Origin: Enterobacter sp. RIT418 | GTDB taxonomy: Bacteria > Pseudomonadota > Gammaproteobacteria > Enterobacterales > Enterobacteriaceae | Length of the DNA stretch: 64,000 bases | NCBI RefSeq assembly: GCF_003057745.1 | Contig: NZ_QBJD02000020.1 | Coordinates: 16,255-80,254 of the forward strand | Direction of reading: 5' to 3' | Shown: positions 45,228 through 56,517 of the stretch, one piece after another | Numbering within the stretch: the stretch's first letter is position 1 | How the letters are laid out: each line of letters starts with the position of its first letter | Program-made: the position numbers and the translations under genes | Notes under the pieces: generated by a model | The model's database searches: none | Seen by the model: only the letters and a program-made list of their open reading frames with translations | What the model was told of the DNA's origin: nothing

Positions 45228-46693
45228 GCGCAAAGCTCCTTTATCAGTCGTTTTTGCTGAAACTGCGCCCGATAGCGGGCTATCTTATGGCGGGGATGGG
45301 GGGTAAAGGTCATCAGGCTGTGGTTCGCCGCGACGACCGCACGGAAATCGTCAACGCTGGAGAGTTCATCCAGGGTCATTAGCTGAACGCCGATATTGCC
45401 GAGCGTGGAGGCCTCTACCGGGCCCGCCACGACGGTGATGCCGCAGGCGTCCGCGCAGAGCTGGTTCAGCAGCCGGTTCTGGCAGCCGCCGCCAACGATA
45501 TGCAGCTGGCTGAACGGCCTGCCGCGCAGGCTCGCCAGCTCGCTCAGGACGTCGGCATACAGCAGCGCGAGGCTGTCAAAGATGCAGCGCGCCAGCTCGG
45601 CGGGGCGGGACGGGACCGGCTGTCCGGCCTCGACGCAGGCGGCCTGGATCTCGGCGCTCATGTGCGCCGGATTGATAAAGCGATCGTCGTTGGGGTTGAT
45701 CAGATACGAGCCGGCGGCGAGCGTTTCCGTCTCGGCGATAAGCGCAGGCAGGTCGGTCACGTTCTGCTCCTTCAGCACCCGCTGCAGCAGCCATAGCCCC
45801 ATAATGTTTTTCAGCACCCGGTAGCGGCCTTCCGCGCCGCCCTCGTTGGTGATGTTTGCCGCCATCGCCGCGTCGCTGGTGTAGGGCGTTTTGCTCTCAA
45901 ACCCCATCAGCGACCAGGTACCGGAGGAGAGATAGGCCGCGTCCGCGTCGGCGAGCGGCGAGGCGATGACCGCGCTGGCGGTATCGTGGCTCGCCACGGC
46001 CACCACCGGGATCGGATTGCCCTGCGGGCAAATCCACTGGCCGATCACGTTGCCGGGGTGGGTCGGCGTGCCGAACCACGAGGCCGGTGCGCCCGTCCAG
46101 TCGAGAAGGGTTTCATCCCAGGCATCGGAGTTAATGTTCACCAGCTGGGTGGTGGTGGCGTTGGTGTATTCCCAGTTGAGGTTGCCGGTCAGGCGATAGC
46201 TCAGGTAGTCCGGGATCAGCAGCGCGTGCGCCGCGCGATCCACCGCTTCCGGCTGCTGCTGTACCAGCGCGCGCAGCTGGTACAGCGTGTTGAACGGTAA
46301 AAACTGAATGCCGCTGCGCCCGTAGATCGCTTCTTTACCGAGCCGGGCAACGGCCTGTGCCATCACGCCGTCGGTGCGGCTGTCGCGATAGGACACCGGC
46401 AGCCCGACGCGCTCGCCGCGCTCGTCCAGCAGCACAAAGTCCACGCCCCAGGTATCAATGCCGATGCTGTCGATCGGAATCCCGGCGTCGCAGACCTTTT
46501 GCAGCCCGGTGCGGATTTCAGCTTCCAGGCCGTCGATATCCCAGGTCTCAAAACCGTCCTGCTTTTGCAGGCAGTTCGTAAAGCGGTGCATTTCACGCAG
46601 CGACAGCGCGCGCTGGCTACCGTCCCAGGTGGCCAGCATGACGCGCCCGCTGGATGCGCCTAAATCAACAGCCACACAATGGCGAAAAGTCAT
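45224..46693 (-). CDS. rhaB: Rhamnulokinase
   Basis: 489 residues of the FGGY carbohydrate kinase family. It phosphorylates L-rhamnulose at C1. The ATP-binding [13 protein letters not shown] is at the N-terminus and the second signature [18 protein letters not shown] near 380. First gene of rhaBAD-fucO-rhaM, divergent from rhaSR; transcription is expected to need RhaS plus L-rhamnose and CRP. Confidence 0.97.
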   Translation of the reverse strand: MTFRHCVAVDLGASSGRVMLATWDGSQRALSLREMHRFTNCLQKQDGFETWDIDGLEAEIRTGLQKVCDAGIPIDSIGIDTWGVDFVLLDERGERVGLPVSYRDSRTDGVMAQAVARLGKEAIYGRSGIQFLPFNTLYQLRALVQQQPEAVDRAAHALLIPDYLSYRLTGNLNWEYTNATTTQLVNINSDAWDETLLDWTGAPASWFGTPTHPGNVIGQWICPQGNPIPVVAVASHDTASAVIASPLADADAAYLSSGTWSLMGFESKTPYTSDAAMAANITNEGGAEGRYRVLKNIMGLWLLQRVLKEQNVTDLPALIAETETLAAGSYLINPNDDRFINPAHMSAEIQAACVEAGQPVPSRPAELARCIFDSLALLYADVLSELASLRGRPFSQLHIVGGGCQNRLLNQLCADACGITVVAGPVEASTLGNIGVQLMTLDELSSVDDFRAVVAANHSLMTFTPHPRHKIARYRAQFQQKRLIKELCA

Positions 46694-46994
46694 GTTCGGG
46701 TCCTTCTTTAGGTCATTAGCGATGAGTGTAAAAAGGGTCGATAAATGACGCCTTCTTGCCAGTGACAGCGAAAAACGGCGGCTGGCAAGAAAGCAAAGGT
46801 GAACGTGAGGCGGTTCACAGTTTCCTGTTATGGTGGGCTTTTCAGGCAGTGTGACGCTTCCCGCATTTCCCGATCTTTCCGCCGGTTTCTTGAAAAATCG
46901 GCGGGTTTTGCGCGCTTTGCTGCCGAAAATTCAAGGTGCGGGTGAAGGGGCTTAATTACTATTTTGAGAAGATTTCTCATTAGTGGTGGCCGAT
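46694..46994. promoter_or_regulatory. rhaB/rhaS divergent regulatory region
   Basis: 301 bp. A CRP-type palindrome CGTGAGGCGGTTCACA lies at 46804-46819. Downstream, the CCGATCTTTCCGCCGG / CGGCGGGTTTTG arms near 46868-46918 resemble the long inverted half-sites bound by RhaS and RhaR in E. coli. Regulator assignment is by position. Confidence 0.6.
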
Positions 46995-47831
46995 ATGACC
47001 GTACTACACAGCGTGGATTTTTTTCCTTCGGAAGGTTCGCCCGTTGCGATTGAGCCGCGGCTTCCTCAGGCGGCATTTCCTGAACACCATCATGATTTTC
47101 ATGAAATTGTGATTGTTGAGCATGGGACGGGCATTCATGTATTCAACGGGCAGCCGTACACCATCTGCGGGGGAACGGTCTGCTTCGTGCGCGATCACGA
47201 CAGGCACCTGTATGAACATACCGACAACCTTTGTTTGACCAACGTGCTTTATCGATCCCCGGACGCGTTCCAGTTTCTTGCGGGGCTGAACCAGCTGCTG
47301 CCGCAGGAAAAGGACGGACATTACCCGTCGCACTGGCGGATCAACCAGGCCACGCTGTCGCAGGTGCGCCTGCTGGTGAGCCAGCTTGAGCAAAGCGAAG
47401 AGGGGCCGGAGACGCACGCCCTTGCCGCGCGCGAGCTGCTGTTTATGCAGCTGCTGTTGCTGCTGCGCCGGGGGAGCCTGGTGGAGGGAATGGGAAACAA
47501 CGATGCGCGGCTGAATCAGCTGATGGCCTGGCTGGAGGAGCACTTTGCCGAGGACGTCTGCTGGGAAACGCTGGCGGATGATTTTTCGCTGTCGCTGCGC
47601 ACCCTGCATCGCCAGCTTAAGCAGAACACCGGGCTTACGCCCCAGCGCTACCTCAACCGGCTGCGCTTAATCAAGGCGCGCCACCTGCTGCGCCACACGG
47701 ATGAAAGCGTTACGGACATCGCCTATCGCTGCGGTTTTGGCGACAGTAACCACTTTTCGACGCTTTTTCGCCGCGAGTTCAGCTGGTCCCCGCGCGATAT
47801 TCGCCAGGGCAAGGACGTGACGCTTCAGTAA
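46995..47831 (+). CDS. rhaS: AraC-family activator RhaS
   Basis: 278 residues, same length as E. coli RhaS. An N-terminal cupin sugar-binding domain ([26 protein letters not shown]) is followed by two helix-turn-helix motifs at the C-terminus ([18 protein letters not shown] and [20 protein letters not shown]). It activates rhaBAD and rhaT with L-rhamnose. The ATG at 46995 matches the E. coli opening [11 protein letters not shown]. rhaR follows 73 bp on. Confidence 0.96.
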   Translation: MTVLHSVDFFPSEGSPVAIEPRLPQAAFPEHHHDFHEIVIVEHGTGIHVFNGQPYTICGGTVCFVRDHDRHLYEHTDNLCLTNVLYRSPDAFQFLAGLNQLLPQEKDGHYPSHWRINQATLSQVRLLVSQLEQSEEGPETHALAARELLFMQLLLLLRRGSLVEGMGNNDARLNQLMAWLEEHFAEDVCWETLADDFSLSLRTLHRQLKQNTGLTPQRYLNRLRLIKARHLLRHTDESVTDIAYRCGFGDSNHFSTLFRREFSWSPRDIRQGKDVTLQ

Positions 47832-47904
47832 CGCGAGGGTAATCACCGTATTCCCGGCGTAAAAACGCTAATAATGTCGGGTTATTCATCGTTGAGGTTA
47901 GGGT

Positions 47905-48753
47905 GTGGCCGCTCAGTTAACGCTTCGCAAAGAAGATTTTTTTTCCTCTGCCGGACAAGCCGTCGCGGTGGCCGACCGCTATCCGCAAAACGTCTTTGCC
48001 GAGCACACCCATGAGTTTTGCGAGCTGGTGCTGGTGTGGCGGGGTAACGGCCTGCACGTGCTCAACGACAGGCCCTACCGCATTACGCGTGGCGATCTGT
48101 TTTACATACGCGCGGAAGACAAACACTCTTACGCCTCGGTTAACGATCTCGTTTTACAGAACGTGATTTACTGCCCTGACCGCCTGCGGCTCAACGTCGA
48201 CTGGGCCGCAAACATTCCCGGCTTTAGCGATGCGAAAGGCACGCCGCACTGGCGTCTGAGCAGCAGCGGCATGGCCCAGGTTAGGCAGGTGATTTCCCTG
48301 CTTGAGCAGGAGAGCCAGAAAACCGACCCGGTATCCCATTCGATGGCGGAACTGCTTTTTGCCCAGCTGGTGATGACCCTTAAGCGCCACCGTTTTGCCA
48401 CCGATAGCCCTTCTGCCACGGCGCAGGAAACCCTGCTGGACAAGCTCATTACCACGCTTGCCGGCAGCCTGAACCGCAGCTTTGCGCTGGAGAAATTCTG
48501 CGAGCAGGCGCAGTGCAGCGAGCGCGCGCTGCGCCAGCAGTTTCGCGCCCAGACGGGAATGACGGTCAACCACTACCTGCGCCAGCTGCGGATTTGTCAC
48601 GCGCAGTATCTGCTGCAGCATACGGAGCAGATGGTGAGCGAAGTGGCGATGCGCTGCGGGTTTGAGGACAGCAATTACTTCTCCGTGGTCTTTAACCGCG
48701 AGGTTGGGATGACGCCGGTTCAGTGGCGCCATCGCAGTCGTAAAGCCGCGTAG
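47905..48753 (+). CDS. rhaR: AraC-family activator RhaR
   Basis: 282 residues, same length as E. coli RhaR, from a GTG start. N-terminal cupin ([20 protein letters not shown]) and C-terminal AraC DNA-binding domain ([35 protein letters not shown]). It activates rhaSR in response to L-rhamnose. Its stop codon abuts that of rhaT (48753/48754), the genes being convergent. Confidence 0.96.
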   Translation: MAAQLTLRKEDFFSSAGQAVAVADRYPQNVFAEHTHEFCELVLVWRGNGLHVLNDRPYRITRGDLFYIRAEDKHSYASVNDLVLQNVIYCPDRLRLNVDWAANIPGFSDAKGTPHWRLSSSGMAQVRQVISLLEQESQKTDPVSHSMAELLFAQLVMTLKRHRFATDSPSATAQETLLDKLITTLAGSLNRSFALEKFCEQAQCSERALRQQFRAQTGMTVNHYLRQLRICHAQYLLQHTEQMVSEVAMRCGFEDSNYFSVVFNREVGMTPVQWRHRSRKAA

Positions 48754-49788
48754 TCAGTTTGCCATGCCGAGGCCGACAATGTTGGCCGCGATAATGATCA
48801 CTACGCAGCCCAGGCTCAGCACGCCAACCGGACGTCGGCCCGCGTTGTTCCACTCTTTCAGCACCAGGCCCACCAGCCCGCCGCACAGCACGTAGAAGCT
48901 CATGTGCAGCATCCAGCTCATGTAGTCGTACTGCGGCGGTATGCTGGCGTGTCCCCAGGCGTAGAAGAAGAACTGCAGGTACCACATCAGGCCGCCGAGC
49001 GCGGAAAGCAGCACGTTGGTGATGATGAGCGATTTTGCCAGCGAGAAGTCCGCTTTTATCGACAGATCCTTCACTTTTGCCAGACGAATAAAGCAGAAGC
49101 CGAGGTTAACCAGCGCGCCGCCGCCCATGATCACCACGTAGCTTGGCAGCGCCACGTACAGCGGGTCAACGCCCAGCGCCGCGGCGGCGTCATGCATGGG
49201 CTTGGCGGCGTTCATGGCGAACGACATCCCGGCGGAGAAGATGCCGCACATCACCGCCAGCACCAACCCTTTCTTCAGGTTAAATTCCTCCGCCTTGATG
49301 CCCATTTTGCGCTCTTTCAGCTGGCCCGCGCGCGTCACGATGCCCACGCCGATGACCGCCACCAGCACGCCCAGCAGCGTCATTCGTCCGCCCCGGGTGT
49401 TAATCAGCACGTCGAAATTGCCGTTGATGATTGGCGTCATCAGGGTGCCGACAATCAGGGTGATGCCAATCGCGATGCCGATGCCCATCGACATGCCCAG
49501 ATAGCGCATGGTCAGGCCGTAGTTGATGTTGCCAATGCCCCACATCGCTCCGAACAGAAACACCGGCAGCAGGGTAGAGGCGCTAAAGGAGGAGAAATAA
49601 CCCCAGAAGTCCGGGAGCAGCATGGCGCTGATGGTCCAGGGCAAAATCAGCCACGACACCGTGCCGCCAACGGACCACATCGTTTCCCATGACCAGTGTC
49701 TGACCTTTTTGAACGGAGCATAAAAACAGGCTGCGCTGGCCGCGCCTATCAAGTGCCAGAAAATCCCCATCGTAATCGCATGACTCAT
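48754..49788 (-). CDS. rhaT: L-rhamnose:proton symporter RhaT
   Basis: 344 residues, ten helices, of the DMT-related RhaT family and the same length as E. coli. Conserved stretches include [11 protein letters not shown] and [19 protein letters not shown]. It imports L-rhamnose with a proton. The ATG at 49788 has GAGG at good spacing; a GTG two codons upstream is too close to it. It lies opposite sodA with a 289-bp gap and should be RhaS-activated. Confidence 0.96.
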   Translation of the reverse strand: MSHAITMGIFWHLIGAASAACFYAPFKKVRHWSWETMWSVGGTVSWLILPWTISAMLLPDFWGYFSSFSASTLLPVFLFGAMWGIGNINYGLTMRYLGMSMGIGIAIGITLIVGTLMTPIINGNFDVLINTRGGRMTLLGVLVAVIGVGIVTRAGQLKERKMGIKAEEFNLKKGLVLAVMCGIFSAGMSFAMNAAKPMHDAAAALGVDPLYVALPSYVVIMGGGALVNLGFCFIRLAKVKDLSIKADFSLAKSLIITNVLLSALGGLMWYLQFFFYAWGHASIPPQYDYMSWMLHMSFYVLCGGLVGLVLKEWNNAGRRPVGVLSLGCVVIIIAANIVGLGMAN

Positions 49789-49983
49789 GTTCACATCCTC
49801 ATCGTTTTTATCGGCTGGTGGTGTCCCACTCTCACGATGAGTGTAAAAATTAGGCGATTTAATGACCTTTAAGCGGTTGCCGCCTCCGGGGCACGGGTGG
49901 CAATCAGCCCGTTAACCGCGTGAGCAGACTCACAATTTCGCTATTGATCAAAAATTCAATAACCTTATAAAAACTACGGCATT

Positions 49984-50019
49984 GATAATCATTTTCAATA
50001 TCATTTAATTAACTATAAT
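49984..50019 (+). promoter_or_regulatory. sodA promoter with Fur-box-like sequence
   Basis: GATAATCATTTTCAATATC (49984-50002) matches the 19-bp Fur box at 15 positions, and TATAAT at 50014-50019 is a good -10 box. Iron control of sodA by Fur is known in E. coli. Confidence 0.7.
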
Positions 50020-50077
50020 GAACCAACTGCTTACGCGGCATTAACAGCTGTGCCGCCCGACAATAATGGAGAGGATT

Positions 50078-50698
50078 ATGAGTTATACACTGCCATCCCT
50101 GCCGTATGCCTACGACGCACTGGAACCGCATTTCGACAAGCAGACGATGGAAATCCATCACACTAAACACCACCAGACCTATGTGAACAACGCGAACGCC
50201 GCGCTGGAAAGCCTGCCAGAGTTCGCTAACCTGCCGGTTGAAGAGCTGATCACCAGGCTGGACCAGCTGCCAGCGGACAAGAAAACCGTTCTGCGCAACA
50301 ACGCGGGCGGCCACGCTAACCACAGCCTGTTCTGGAAAGGCCTGAAAACCGGTACCACCCTGCAGGGCGACCTGAAAGCGGCTATCGAGCGCGACTTCGG
50401 TTCCGTTGACAACTTCAAAGCGGAATTCGAAAAAGCCGCTGCGACCCGTTTCGGCTCCGGCTGGGCGTGGCTGGTCCTGAAAGGTGACAAACTGGCGGTG
50501 GTTTCTACCGCAAACCAGGACTCACCGCTGATGGGTGAAGCTATCTCTGGCGCTTCCGGTTTCCCAATCCTGGGCCTGGACGTGTGGGAACACGCTTACT
50601 ACCTGAAGTTCCAGAACCGCCGCCCGGACTACATCAAAGCCTTCTGGGACGTGGTGAACTGGGACGAAGCCGCAGCGCGTTTCGCCGCTAAAAAATAA
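50078..50698 (+). CDS. sodA: Manganese superoxide dismutase
   Basis: 206 residues. Mn ligands are His27 (MEIHHTKHH region), His82 ([10 protein letters not shown]), and Asp/His in [11 protein letters not shown]. It removes superoxide in the cytoplasm. The start at 50078 ([19 protein letters not shown]) has GGAGAGGAT before it; an upstream in-frame ATG at 50066 is inside that site. Likely Fur/SoxRS/ArcA controlled. In E. coli kdgT lies next; here it is absent. Confidence 0.98.
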   Translation: MSYTLPSLPYAYDALEPHFDKQTMEIHHTKHHQTYVNNANAALESLPEFANLPVEELITRLDQLPADKKTVLRNNAGGHANHSLFWKGLKTGTTLQGDLKAAIERDFGSVDNFKAEFEKAAATRFGSGWAWLVLKGDKLAVVSTANQDSPLMGEAISGASGFPILGLDVWEHAYYLKFQNRRPDYIKAFWDVVNWDEAAARFAAKK

Positions 50699-50720
50699 GG
50701 TTGCATTGACGCCTGTGAGA

Positions 50721-50747
50721 AGCGAGTCTGATGACTCGCTTTTTTTG
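50721..50747 (+). terminator. sodA terminator
   Basis: AGCGAGTC-TGAT-GACTCGCT followed by T7. Confidence 0.93.
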
Positions 50748-50764
50748 TATCTGAAGGAGTAGAT

Positions 50765-51439
50765 ATGCACTACCCGGTCAACGTGTTTACAGGCAAGGTC
50801 AGGGACTACGACGGCAGCCGCCCGAGCGCCATTGCTAAAATTCAGGTCGACGGCGAGCTGACGTTGACCGACCTCGGGCTGGCGGGCGACGAGCAGGCCG
50901 AGAAGAAAATCCACGGCGGGCCCGATCGCGCGCTGTGCCATTATCCACGCGAGCACTATCAGCACTGGATAGCCGAGTTTCCCGAGCAGGCGGACCTGTT
51001 TGTCGCGCCCGCGTTTGGTGAGAACCTCTCTACCGACGGGCTGACCGAAAAGAACGTCTTTATCGGCGATATCTTCCGCTGGGGCGACGCCCTGATTCAG
51101 GTGACGCAGCCGCGCTCGCCGTGCTTTAAGCTCAACTACCATTTTGGCATTCCGGATATGTCCGCCCAGCTGCAAAGCGCGGGCAAAACCGGCTGGCTTT
51201 ATCGCGTGGTGCAGGCGGGGCCGGTTTCGGCGGACGCGCCTCTTGAGCTGGCGTCACGCCTGAGCGACGTGTCGGTGTACGATGCCTGCGCGATTGCCTG
51301 GCATATGCCGTTCGACGATGAACAGTACCATCGCCTGCTGTCGGCGGCGGGGCTTTCGACAAGCTGGACCAGAACGATGCAGAAGCGGCGTATTAGCGGC
51401 AAGATCGAGGATAATTCGCGGAGATTATGGGGGAGATAA
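50765..51439 (+). CDS. yiiM: MOSC-domain protein YiiM (6-hydroxyaminopurine reductase)
   Basis: 224 residues, same as E. coli YiiM. The MOSC domain (about 20-165) holds the molybdenum-cofactor cysteine in [14 protein letters not shown]. YiiM detoxifies N-hydroxylated bases such as 6-N-hydroxylaminopurine with YcbX-type activity. GAAGGAG precedes the ATG. A repeat pair follows before cpxA. Confidence 0.94.
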   Translation: MHYPVNVFTGKVRDYDGSRPSAIAKIQVDGELTLTDLGLAGDEQAEKKIHGGPDRALCHYPREHYQHWIAEFPEQADLFVAPAFGENLSTDGLTEKNVFIGDIFRWGDALIQVTQPRSPCFKLNYHFGIPDMSAQLQSAGKTGWLYRVVQAGPVSADAPLELASRLSDVSVYDACAIAWHMPFDDEQYHRLLSAAGLSTSWTRTMQKRRISGKIEDNSRRLWGR

Positions 51440-51442
51440 CTG

Positions 51443-51536
51443 CCCCTCACCCCGGCCCTCTCCCCAAAGGGGCGAGGGTGAAAAGACCGCACTGAGCAGT
51501 CCCCTCTCCCCTATGGGGAGAGGGTTAGGGTGAGGG
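51443..51536. repeat. Paired inverted repeat element between yiiM and cpxA
   Basis: CCCCTCACCCCGGCCCTCTC ... GGGGAGAGGGTTAGGGTGAGG: two facing copies of the same family as at 43881-43964, separated by about 30 bp. It lies between convergent genes. Confidence 0.85.
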
Positions 51537-51541
51537 AAAAA

Positions 51542-52915
51542 CTACGAACGCTTATACAGCGGCAGCCACAGCGTTAACCGCAGGCCGCCCAGCGGGCTGT
51601 CGTCGGCTTTCACCCAGCCGCGGTGCTGCTGCATAGCGGTTTCGACAATCGCCAGCCCCAGCCCCGTGCCGCCGGATTCGCGGTCACGCGCCTCGTCGGT
51701 ACGGTAGAACGGGCGGAAAATCTGCTCGCGATCTTCCGGACTCACGCCAGGACCGTCGTCGTCCACGATGATGGTGATCCCGTCTTTATCCACCGAGAAC
51801 GCCACCTCAATCTTCGTGTGCGAGTAGCGCAGGGCGTTACGCACGATGTTTTCCAGCGCGCTTTCCAGCGCGTTAGGGTTACCGTACAGCGGCCATGGCC
51901 CCGGCGGGAAGTTGACGGTGAACGATTTGCCCATCTGCTCGGCTTCGAACGCGGCGTTGTCCAGCACCTCGTGCCACAGATGATTCGCTTTCACCGTTTC
52001 GCTCACCAGCGCGTTTTTCTGCTGATTGCGCGACATGACCAGCAGATCGTTGATCATGCTGTCCAGGCGATGGGCTTCCGTTTCAATGCGCTCCAGCTCT
52101 TTGCTCTCACCGCTGCGGCGACGCAGCAGGGCGGTACCGAGCTGGAGCCGCGTCAGCGGGGTGCGCAGCTCGTGGGAGATATCCGACAGCAGTCGCTGCT
52201 GCGCCGTCATCATGCGGTCCAGGGCGCTTACCATCTGGTTAAAACTGGTGCCTGCGGCGAGAAACTCCTGCGGTCCAGCTTCCAGCTCGGGATGCTGCCT
52301 CAGGTTCCCCTGGGCCACTTCGTCTGCGGCATTTTTCAGCTTGCGCGCCGGTTTCGCCAGGCTCCACGCCAGCCATAGCAGCAGCGGCGAACTGACCAGC
52401 ATCGTGACGATCAGCAGCAGAAGCGGGCGGTCAAACAGGAGATTGATAAAGTCGGACTGGGAATTGCTGGCAGGGCGAATCAGGTAGAGCTGGTAGTTAT
52501 CTTCCCCGTCCCGGACCGAGAAGGGGCCAACCATTTCTACACGACCGTATTTCTTCTTCTGCGGGTGATCGGCGTTATCCGCCTGGCCGATAAAGTTACG
52601 GATAATCTGCATTTCATTGCGATCGGCGCCGATGACGCGGCCTTCGCTGGTCACCAGCAGCAGGCGTTGTCCGGGCGGTGCCCACTTGTCGATAGCGCGA
52701 AACAGCCTGCGCCACCACATCAAATCGTTTGGCGGGTCGTTTGCCAGCTCGGCTTCCACGTGCTGCTCGATCATCACGCCCTGGCGTTGCTCGCTGTCGA
52801 GCAGCTCCGTCATCTGGCGTGAGTCGAGTTTTGGCAGCATTAAAACGAGCATCAAAACCAGTGCCAGCGTCAGCCAGAAAATGGCGAAGATGCGGGCGGT
52901 TAAGCTTCCTATCAT
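51542..52915 (-). CDS. cpxA: Envelope-stress sensor histidine kinase CpxA
   Basis: 457 residues with two membrane helices (about 8-28 and 164-184) flanking a periplasmic sensor, a HAMP domain, the phospho-acceptor His248 (SDISHELRTPLTRL), and the ATPase domain with N, G1 and G2 boxes (NIVRNALRYS, VDDDGPGVSPED, GGTGLGLAIV). It phosphorylates CpxR on misfolded envelope protein stress and acts as a phosphatase otherwise. Start overlaps the cpxR stop as ATGA. Confidence 0.98.
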   Translation of the reverse strand: MIGSLTARIFAIFWLTLALVLMLVLMLPKLDSRQMTELLDSEQRQGVMIEQHVEAELANDPPNDLMWWRRLFRAIDKWAPPGQRLLLVTSEGRVIGADRNEMQIIRNFIGQADNADHPQKKKYGRVEMVGPFSVRDGEDNYQLYLIRPASNSQSDFINLLFDRPLLLLIVTMLVSSPLLLWLAWSLAKPARKLKNAADEVAQGNLRQHPELEAGPQEFLAAGTSFNQMVSALDRMMTAQQRLLSDISHELRTPLTRLQLGTALLRRRSGESKELERIETEAHRLDSMINDLLVMSRNQQKNALVSETVKANHLWHEVLDNAAFEAEQMGKSFTVNFPPGPWPLYGNPNALESALENIVRNALRYSHTKIEVAFSVDKDGITIIVDDDGPGVSPEDREQIFRPFYRTDEARDRESGGTGLGLAIVETAMQQHRGWVKADDSPLGGLRLTLWLPLYKRS

Positions 52916-53610
52916 GAAGCGGAAACCATCAGATAGCCGCGACCGCGCAGCGTTTTAAACCACGGATGACCGTCTTTGCGCTCCGGCAGCTTGCGGCGAA
53001 GGTTAGAGATATGCATGTCGATGGCGCGGTCAAACGGCGTCAGGCGTTTGCCCAGCACTTCCTGGCTTAAATGTTCACGCGATACCACCTGGCCAAGGTG
53101 CTGCGCCAGCAGATACAGCAGGGTAAACTCGGTGCCCGTCAGTTCCAGCGTTTCGCCATCAAAGCTCGCTTCCTGGCGGCCCGGGTTCAGGCTCAGGGAG
53201 TCCACTTCCAGCGTCGGTGAGCTGTTGTCCGTGCTCTGCTGCTGTTCGCTCCAGTGAGAACGACGCAGGATTGCGCGAATACGGGCAACCAGTTCACGGT
53301 CGTTGAACGGTTTCGGTAAATAGTCATCCGCGCCCAGCTCGAGGCCAAGTACGCGATCAAGCTCGCTGCCGCGCGCGGTCAGCATGATAACGGGGGTCTG
53401 GTGTGTCTGGCGAAGCTCTTTCAGCGTATCAATGCCGTTCTTCTTCGGCATCATGACGTCGAGCAAGAGCAGATCGATGCTGTCGTCAAGGAGACTCAGC
53501 GCCTGTTCGCCATCATGGGCGACCAGAACGTTGAAACCTTCCATGTCGAGCAACTCCTTTAAAAGGGATGTGAGCTCTCGGTCATCATCAACTAACAGGA
53601 TTTTATTCAT
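52912..53610 (-). CDS. cpxR: Envelope-stress response regulator CpxR
   Basis: 232 residues, OmpR family. Receiver domain with phosphorylated Asp51 (LLLLDVMMPKKNG) and Lys in KPFNDRELV, followed by a winged-helix DNA-binding domain (about 130-230). It controls protein folding, pilus and envelope genes, including its own operon and cpxP through the site at 53666-53680. Confidence 0.98.
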   Translation of the reverse strand: MNKILLVDDDRELTSLLKELLDMEGFNVLVAHDGEQALSLLDDSIDLLLLDVMMPKKNGIDTLKELRQTHQTPVIMLTARGSELDRVLGLELGADDYLPKPFNDRELVARIRAILRRSHWSEQQQSTDNSSPTLEVDSLSLNPGRQEASFDGETLELTGTEFTLLYLLAQHLGQVVSREHLSQEVLGKRLTPFDRAIDMHISNLRRKLPERKDGHPWFKTLRGRGYLMVSAS

Positions 53611-53665
53611 TGTTTAAATACCTCCGAGGCAGAAATTACGACATCAAGGCTATCTAATCCATGAC

Positions 53666-53680
53666 TTTACGTTGTTTTAC
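53666..53680 (-). promoter_or_regulatory. CpxR-binding site between cpxR and cpxP
   Basis: Reverse complement GTAAAACAACGTAAA is a perfect GTAAA-N5-GTAAA Cpx box, placed between the divergent cpxRA and cpxP. Confidence 0.9.
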
Positions 53681-53760
53681 ACCCCCTGACGCATGTTTGC
53701 AGCCTGAATCGTAGACTGTCTCTCGTTGAATCGCGACACGAAAGATTTTGGGAGCAAGTG

Positions 53761-54267
53761 ATGCGCAAAGTTACCGCTGCCGTCATGGCCTCAACGCTGG
53801 CATTCAGTGCGTTTAGCCAGGCTGCTGTAACGATAGTCGGCGATAACGGTCCCTCAGCGGAGGGTGCCTCGCAGAGCAGCAGCCAAATCCATATGTTTGA
53901 CGGCATAAGTTTAACCGAACAACAGCGTCAACAGATGCGAGATCTGATGCAGAGGGCAAGACACGATAAGCCCCCTGTTAATGTTAGCGAAATGGAGACA
54001 ATGCATCGCCTTGTCACCGCAGAAAATTTTGATGAAAGCGCCGTACGCGCTCAGGCAGAAAAAATGGCGCAGGAACAGGTGGCACGCCAGGTCGAAATGG
54101 CCAGAGTGCGCAACCAAATGTTTCAGCTGCTAACGCCCGAGCAGCAGGCGGTTTTAAATGAAAAACATCAGCAGCGAATGGACCAGCTGCGTGAGGTTGC
54201 ACGGATGCAGCGAAGCTCAGATATGACGCTTTTCAGTAGCAATAGCAACACCCGTAGTAACCAGTAA
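53761..54267 (+). CDS. cpxP: Periplasmic Cpx inhibitor and adaptor CpxP
   Basis: 168 residues with a signal peptide (cleavage near FSQA, about 20) and two LTxxQ motifs (LTEQQRQQM and LTPEQQAVL) that define the CpxP/Spy family. It binds the CpxA sensor domain, damps signalling and helps deliver misfolded proteins to DegP. The ATG at 53761 has GGGAG seven bases before it; a GTG one codon earlier is less likely. A terminator follows. Confidence 0.96.
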   Translation: MRKVTAAVMASTLAFSAFSQAAVTIVGDNGPSAEGASQSSSQIHMFDGISLTEQQRQQMRDLMQRARHDKPPVNVSEMETMHRLVTAENFDESAVRAQAEKMAQEQVARQVEMARVRNQMFQLLTPEQQAVLNEKHQQRMDQLREVARMQRSSDMTLFSSNSNTRSNQ

Positions 54268-54304
54268 ACCCTGTTTTCCTTGCCATAGACACCATCCCTG
54301 TCTT

Positions 54305-54331
54305 CCCCCACATGATGTGGGGGTTTTTTTT
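54305..54331 (+). terminator. cpxP terminator
   Basis: CCCCCACA-TGA-TGTGGGGG followed by T8. Confidence 0.93.
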
Positions 54332-54420
54332 GCCCTTCGTTAAGCCTTGTTAACGGTTTATTCATCCTTTGATCCCCTACGCATCCGTTATACTACCGCC
54401 ATAGCATGACAGGAGCGTTT

Positions 54421-55314
54421 ATGAATCAATCCTATGGACGGCTGGTAAGCCGGGCGGCAATGGCGGCGACCGTGATGGCGTCGTGCCTGCTAGTCATTAA
54501 AATTTTTGCGTGGTGGTATACCGGTTCGGTCAGTATTCTGGCGGCGCTGGTGGATTCGCTTGTCGATATTGCCGCCTCGCTCACCAACCTGCTGGTGGTG
54601 CGCTATTCGCTACAGCCTGCGGATGAAGAACATACGTTCGGCCACGGAAAGGCGGAATCATTGGCCGCGCTGGCGCAGAGCATGTTTGTTTCCGGCTCCG
54701 CATTGTTCCTGTTTTTAACCGGCATTCAGCACCTGGTATCCCCCACGCCAATGAACGACCCTGGCGTGGGCGTGGCGGTGACCGTCGTTGCACTTATTAG
54801 CACACTCGTTCTGGTAACGTTCCAGCGCTGGGTGGTAAGAAAAACACAAAGCCAGGCGGTACGGGCGGATATGCTTCATTATCAGTCTGATGTTATGATG
54901 AACGGCGCTATTCTTATCGCGCTCGGTTTAGCCTGGTATGGCTGGCATCGGGCCGATGCGCTATTTGCGTTAGGGATTGGGATCTATATTTTGTATAGCG
55001 CCTTACGGATGGGGTACGAGGCGGTGCAATCGCTTCTTGACCGCGCGCTTCCCGATGCAGAACGGAATGAAATTTTTACCCTCGTGACCTCCTGGCCCGG
55101 CGTCAGCGGTGCTCACGATCTTCGAACGCGGCAGTCAGGGCCGACCCGCTTTATTCAGATTCACATAGAAATGGAAGACAACCTGCCGCTGGTTCAGGCT
55201 CACGTTATTGCTGAGCAGGTCGAGCAGGCGATTTTGCAGCGTTTTCCTGGTTCAGACGTCATTATTCACCAGGACCCCTGCTCGGTTGTACCCGCACATG
55301 TTGAGCTTTTGTAA
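54421..55314 (+). CDS. fieF: Cation-efflux pump FieF (YiiP)
   Basis: 297 residues of the cation diffusion facilitator family with six membrane helices and a C-terminal metallochaperone-like domain. Metal-site residues are visible in ALVDSLVDI (helix 2), the HTFGHGK loop and QSDVMMNG (helix 5). It exports Zn2+/Fe2+ in exchange for protons. The ATG at 54421 with AGGAG upstream gives the family N-terminus [13 protein letters not shown]. Confidence 0.97.
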   Translation: MNQSYGRLVSRAAMAATVMASCLLVIKIFAWWYTGSVSILAALVDSLVDIAASLTNLLVVRYSLQPADEEHTFGHGKAESLAALAQSMFVSGSALFLFLTGIQHLVSPTPMNDPGVGVAVTVVALISTLVLVTFQRWVVRKTQSQAVRADMLHYQSDVMMNGAILIALGLAWYGWHRADALFALGIGIYILYSALRMGYEAVQSLLDRALPDAERNEIFTLVTSWPGVSGAHDLRTRQSGPTRFIQIHIEMEDNLPLVQAHVIAEQVEQAILQRFPGSDVIIHQDPCSVVPAHVELL

Positions 55315-55488
55315 TACGTGGTAAAAAAGTGAGCCAGGCCAGCATTTTGTGTATAAATTACCGCCATTTGGTCTGACCTGAATCAATTCAGCTGGAAGTG
55401 ATTGATATACTATTTGCAGTATTCGTTGGTCGAATGGTTTCTTCCGGCAACAGATTTCAATTTTGCATTCCTAAGTTCAGAGGTAGTC

Positions 55489-56451
55489 ATGATTAAGAAA
55501 ATCGGTGTGTTGACAAGCGGCGGTGATGCGCCGGGCATGAATGCGGCAATTCGTGGGGTTGTCCGTGCAGCGCTAACGGAAGGCCTGGAAGTATTTGGTA
55601 TCTATGATGGTTATCTGGGCCTGTACGAAGATCGTATGGTTCAACTCGACCGCTACAGCGTTTCTGACATGATTAACCGCGGCGGCACCTTCCTCGGCTC
55701 TGCGCGCTTCCCGGAATTCCGTGACGAACGCGTTCGCGAAGTGGCTATCGAAAACATGAAAAAACGTGGCCTCGATGCGCTGGTCGTTATCGGCGGTGAC
55801 GGTTCTTACATGGGTGCAAAACGTCTGACTGAAATGGGCTTCCCGTGCATCGGTCTGCCGGGCACCATCGACAACGACATCAAAGGCACCGACTACACCA
55901 TCGGTTTCTTCACCGCGCTGGGCACCGTTGTTGAAGCGATTGACCGCCTGCGCGACACCTCTTCTTCTCACCAGCGTATCTCCATCGTTGAAGTGATGGG
56001 CCGCTACTGTGGTGACCTGACGCTTGCCGCGGCCATTGCCGGCGGCTGCGAGTTCATCGTGGTGCCGGAAGTTGAATTTAGCCGTGAAGACCTGGTGGCT
56101 GAAATCAAAGCGGGCATCGCAAAAGGTAAGAAACACGCCATCGTAGCGATTACCGAGCACATCTGTGACGTAGACGAGCTGGCGAAGTACATCGAAGCTG
56201 AAACCAAGCGCGAAACCCGCGCGACCGTTCTGGGCCACATTCAGCGCGGCGGTTCCCCGGGTCCATACGACCGCATCCTGGCGTCTCGCATGGGCGCGTA
56301 CGCTATCGAACTGCTGCTGGAAGGCCACGGCGGCCGCTGCGTCGGTATTCAGAACGAAAAACTGGTTCACCATGACATCATCGACGCCATTGAAAACATG
56401 AAGCGTCCGTTCAAAGGTGACTGGCTGGACTGCGCGAAAAAACTGTACTGA
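55489..56451 (+). CDS. pfkA: 6-phosphofructokinase I
   Basis: 320 residues, same as E. coli PfkA. ATP site [16 protein letters not shown], catalytic Asp in [14 protein letters not shown], and the family signature near 240-260 ([19 protein letters not shown]). Main glycolytic enzyme making fructose 1,6-bisphosphate. The start at 55489 matches E. coli [12 protein letters not shown]; the frame is open further upstream but without coding character. Confidence 0.99.
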   Translation: MIKKIGVLTSGGDAPGMNAAIRGVVRAALTEGLEVFGIYDGYLGLYEDRMVQLDRYSVSDMINRGGTFLGSARFPEFRDERVREVAIENMKKRGLDALVVIGGDGSYMGAKRLTEMGFPCIGLPGTIDNDIKGTDYTIGFFTALGTVVEAIDRLRDTSSSHQRISIVEVMGRYCGDLTLAAAIAGGCEFIVVPEVEFSREDLVAEIKAGIAKGKKHAIVAITEHICDVDELAKYIEAETKRETRATVLGHIQRGGSPGPYDRILASRMGAYAIELLLEGHGGRCVGIQNEKLVHHDIIDAIENMKRPFKGDWLDCAKKLY

Positions 56452-56486
56452 TTGCCTCCGTTGCCCGGTGGCGGCAAGGTAAATGC

Positions 56487-56517
56487 AAAACGGTAACCCT
56501 TGAGTTACCGTTTTTTT
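56487..56517 (+). terminator. pfkA terminator
   Basis: AAAACGGTAAC ... GTTACCGTTTT followed by more T. An imperfect copy of the GTGAGGGTTGGGGTTAGGG repeat lies just beyond at about 56536-56560. Confidence 0.9.
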
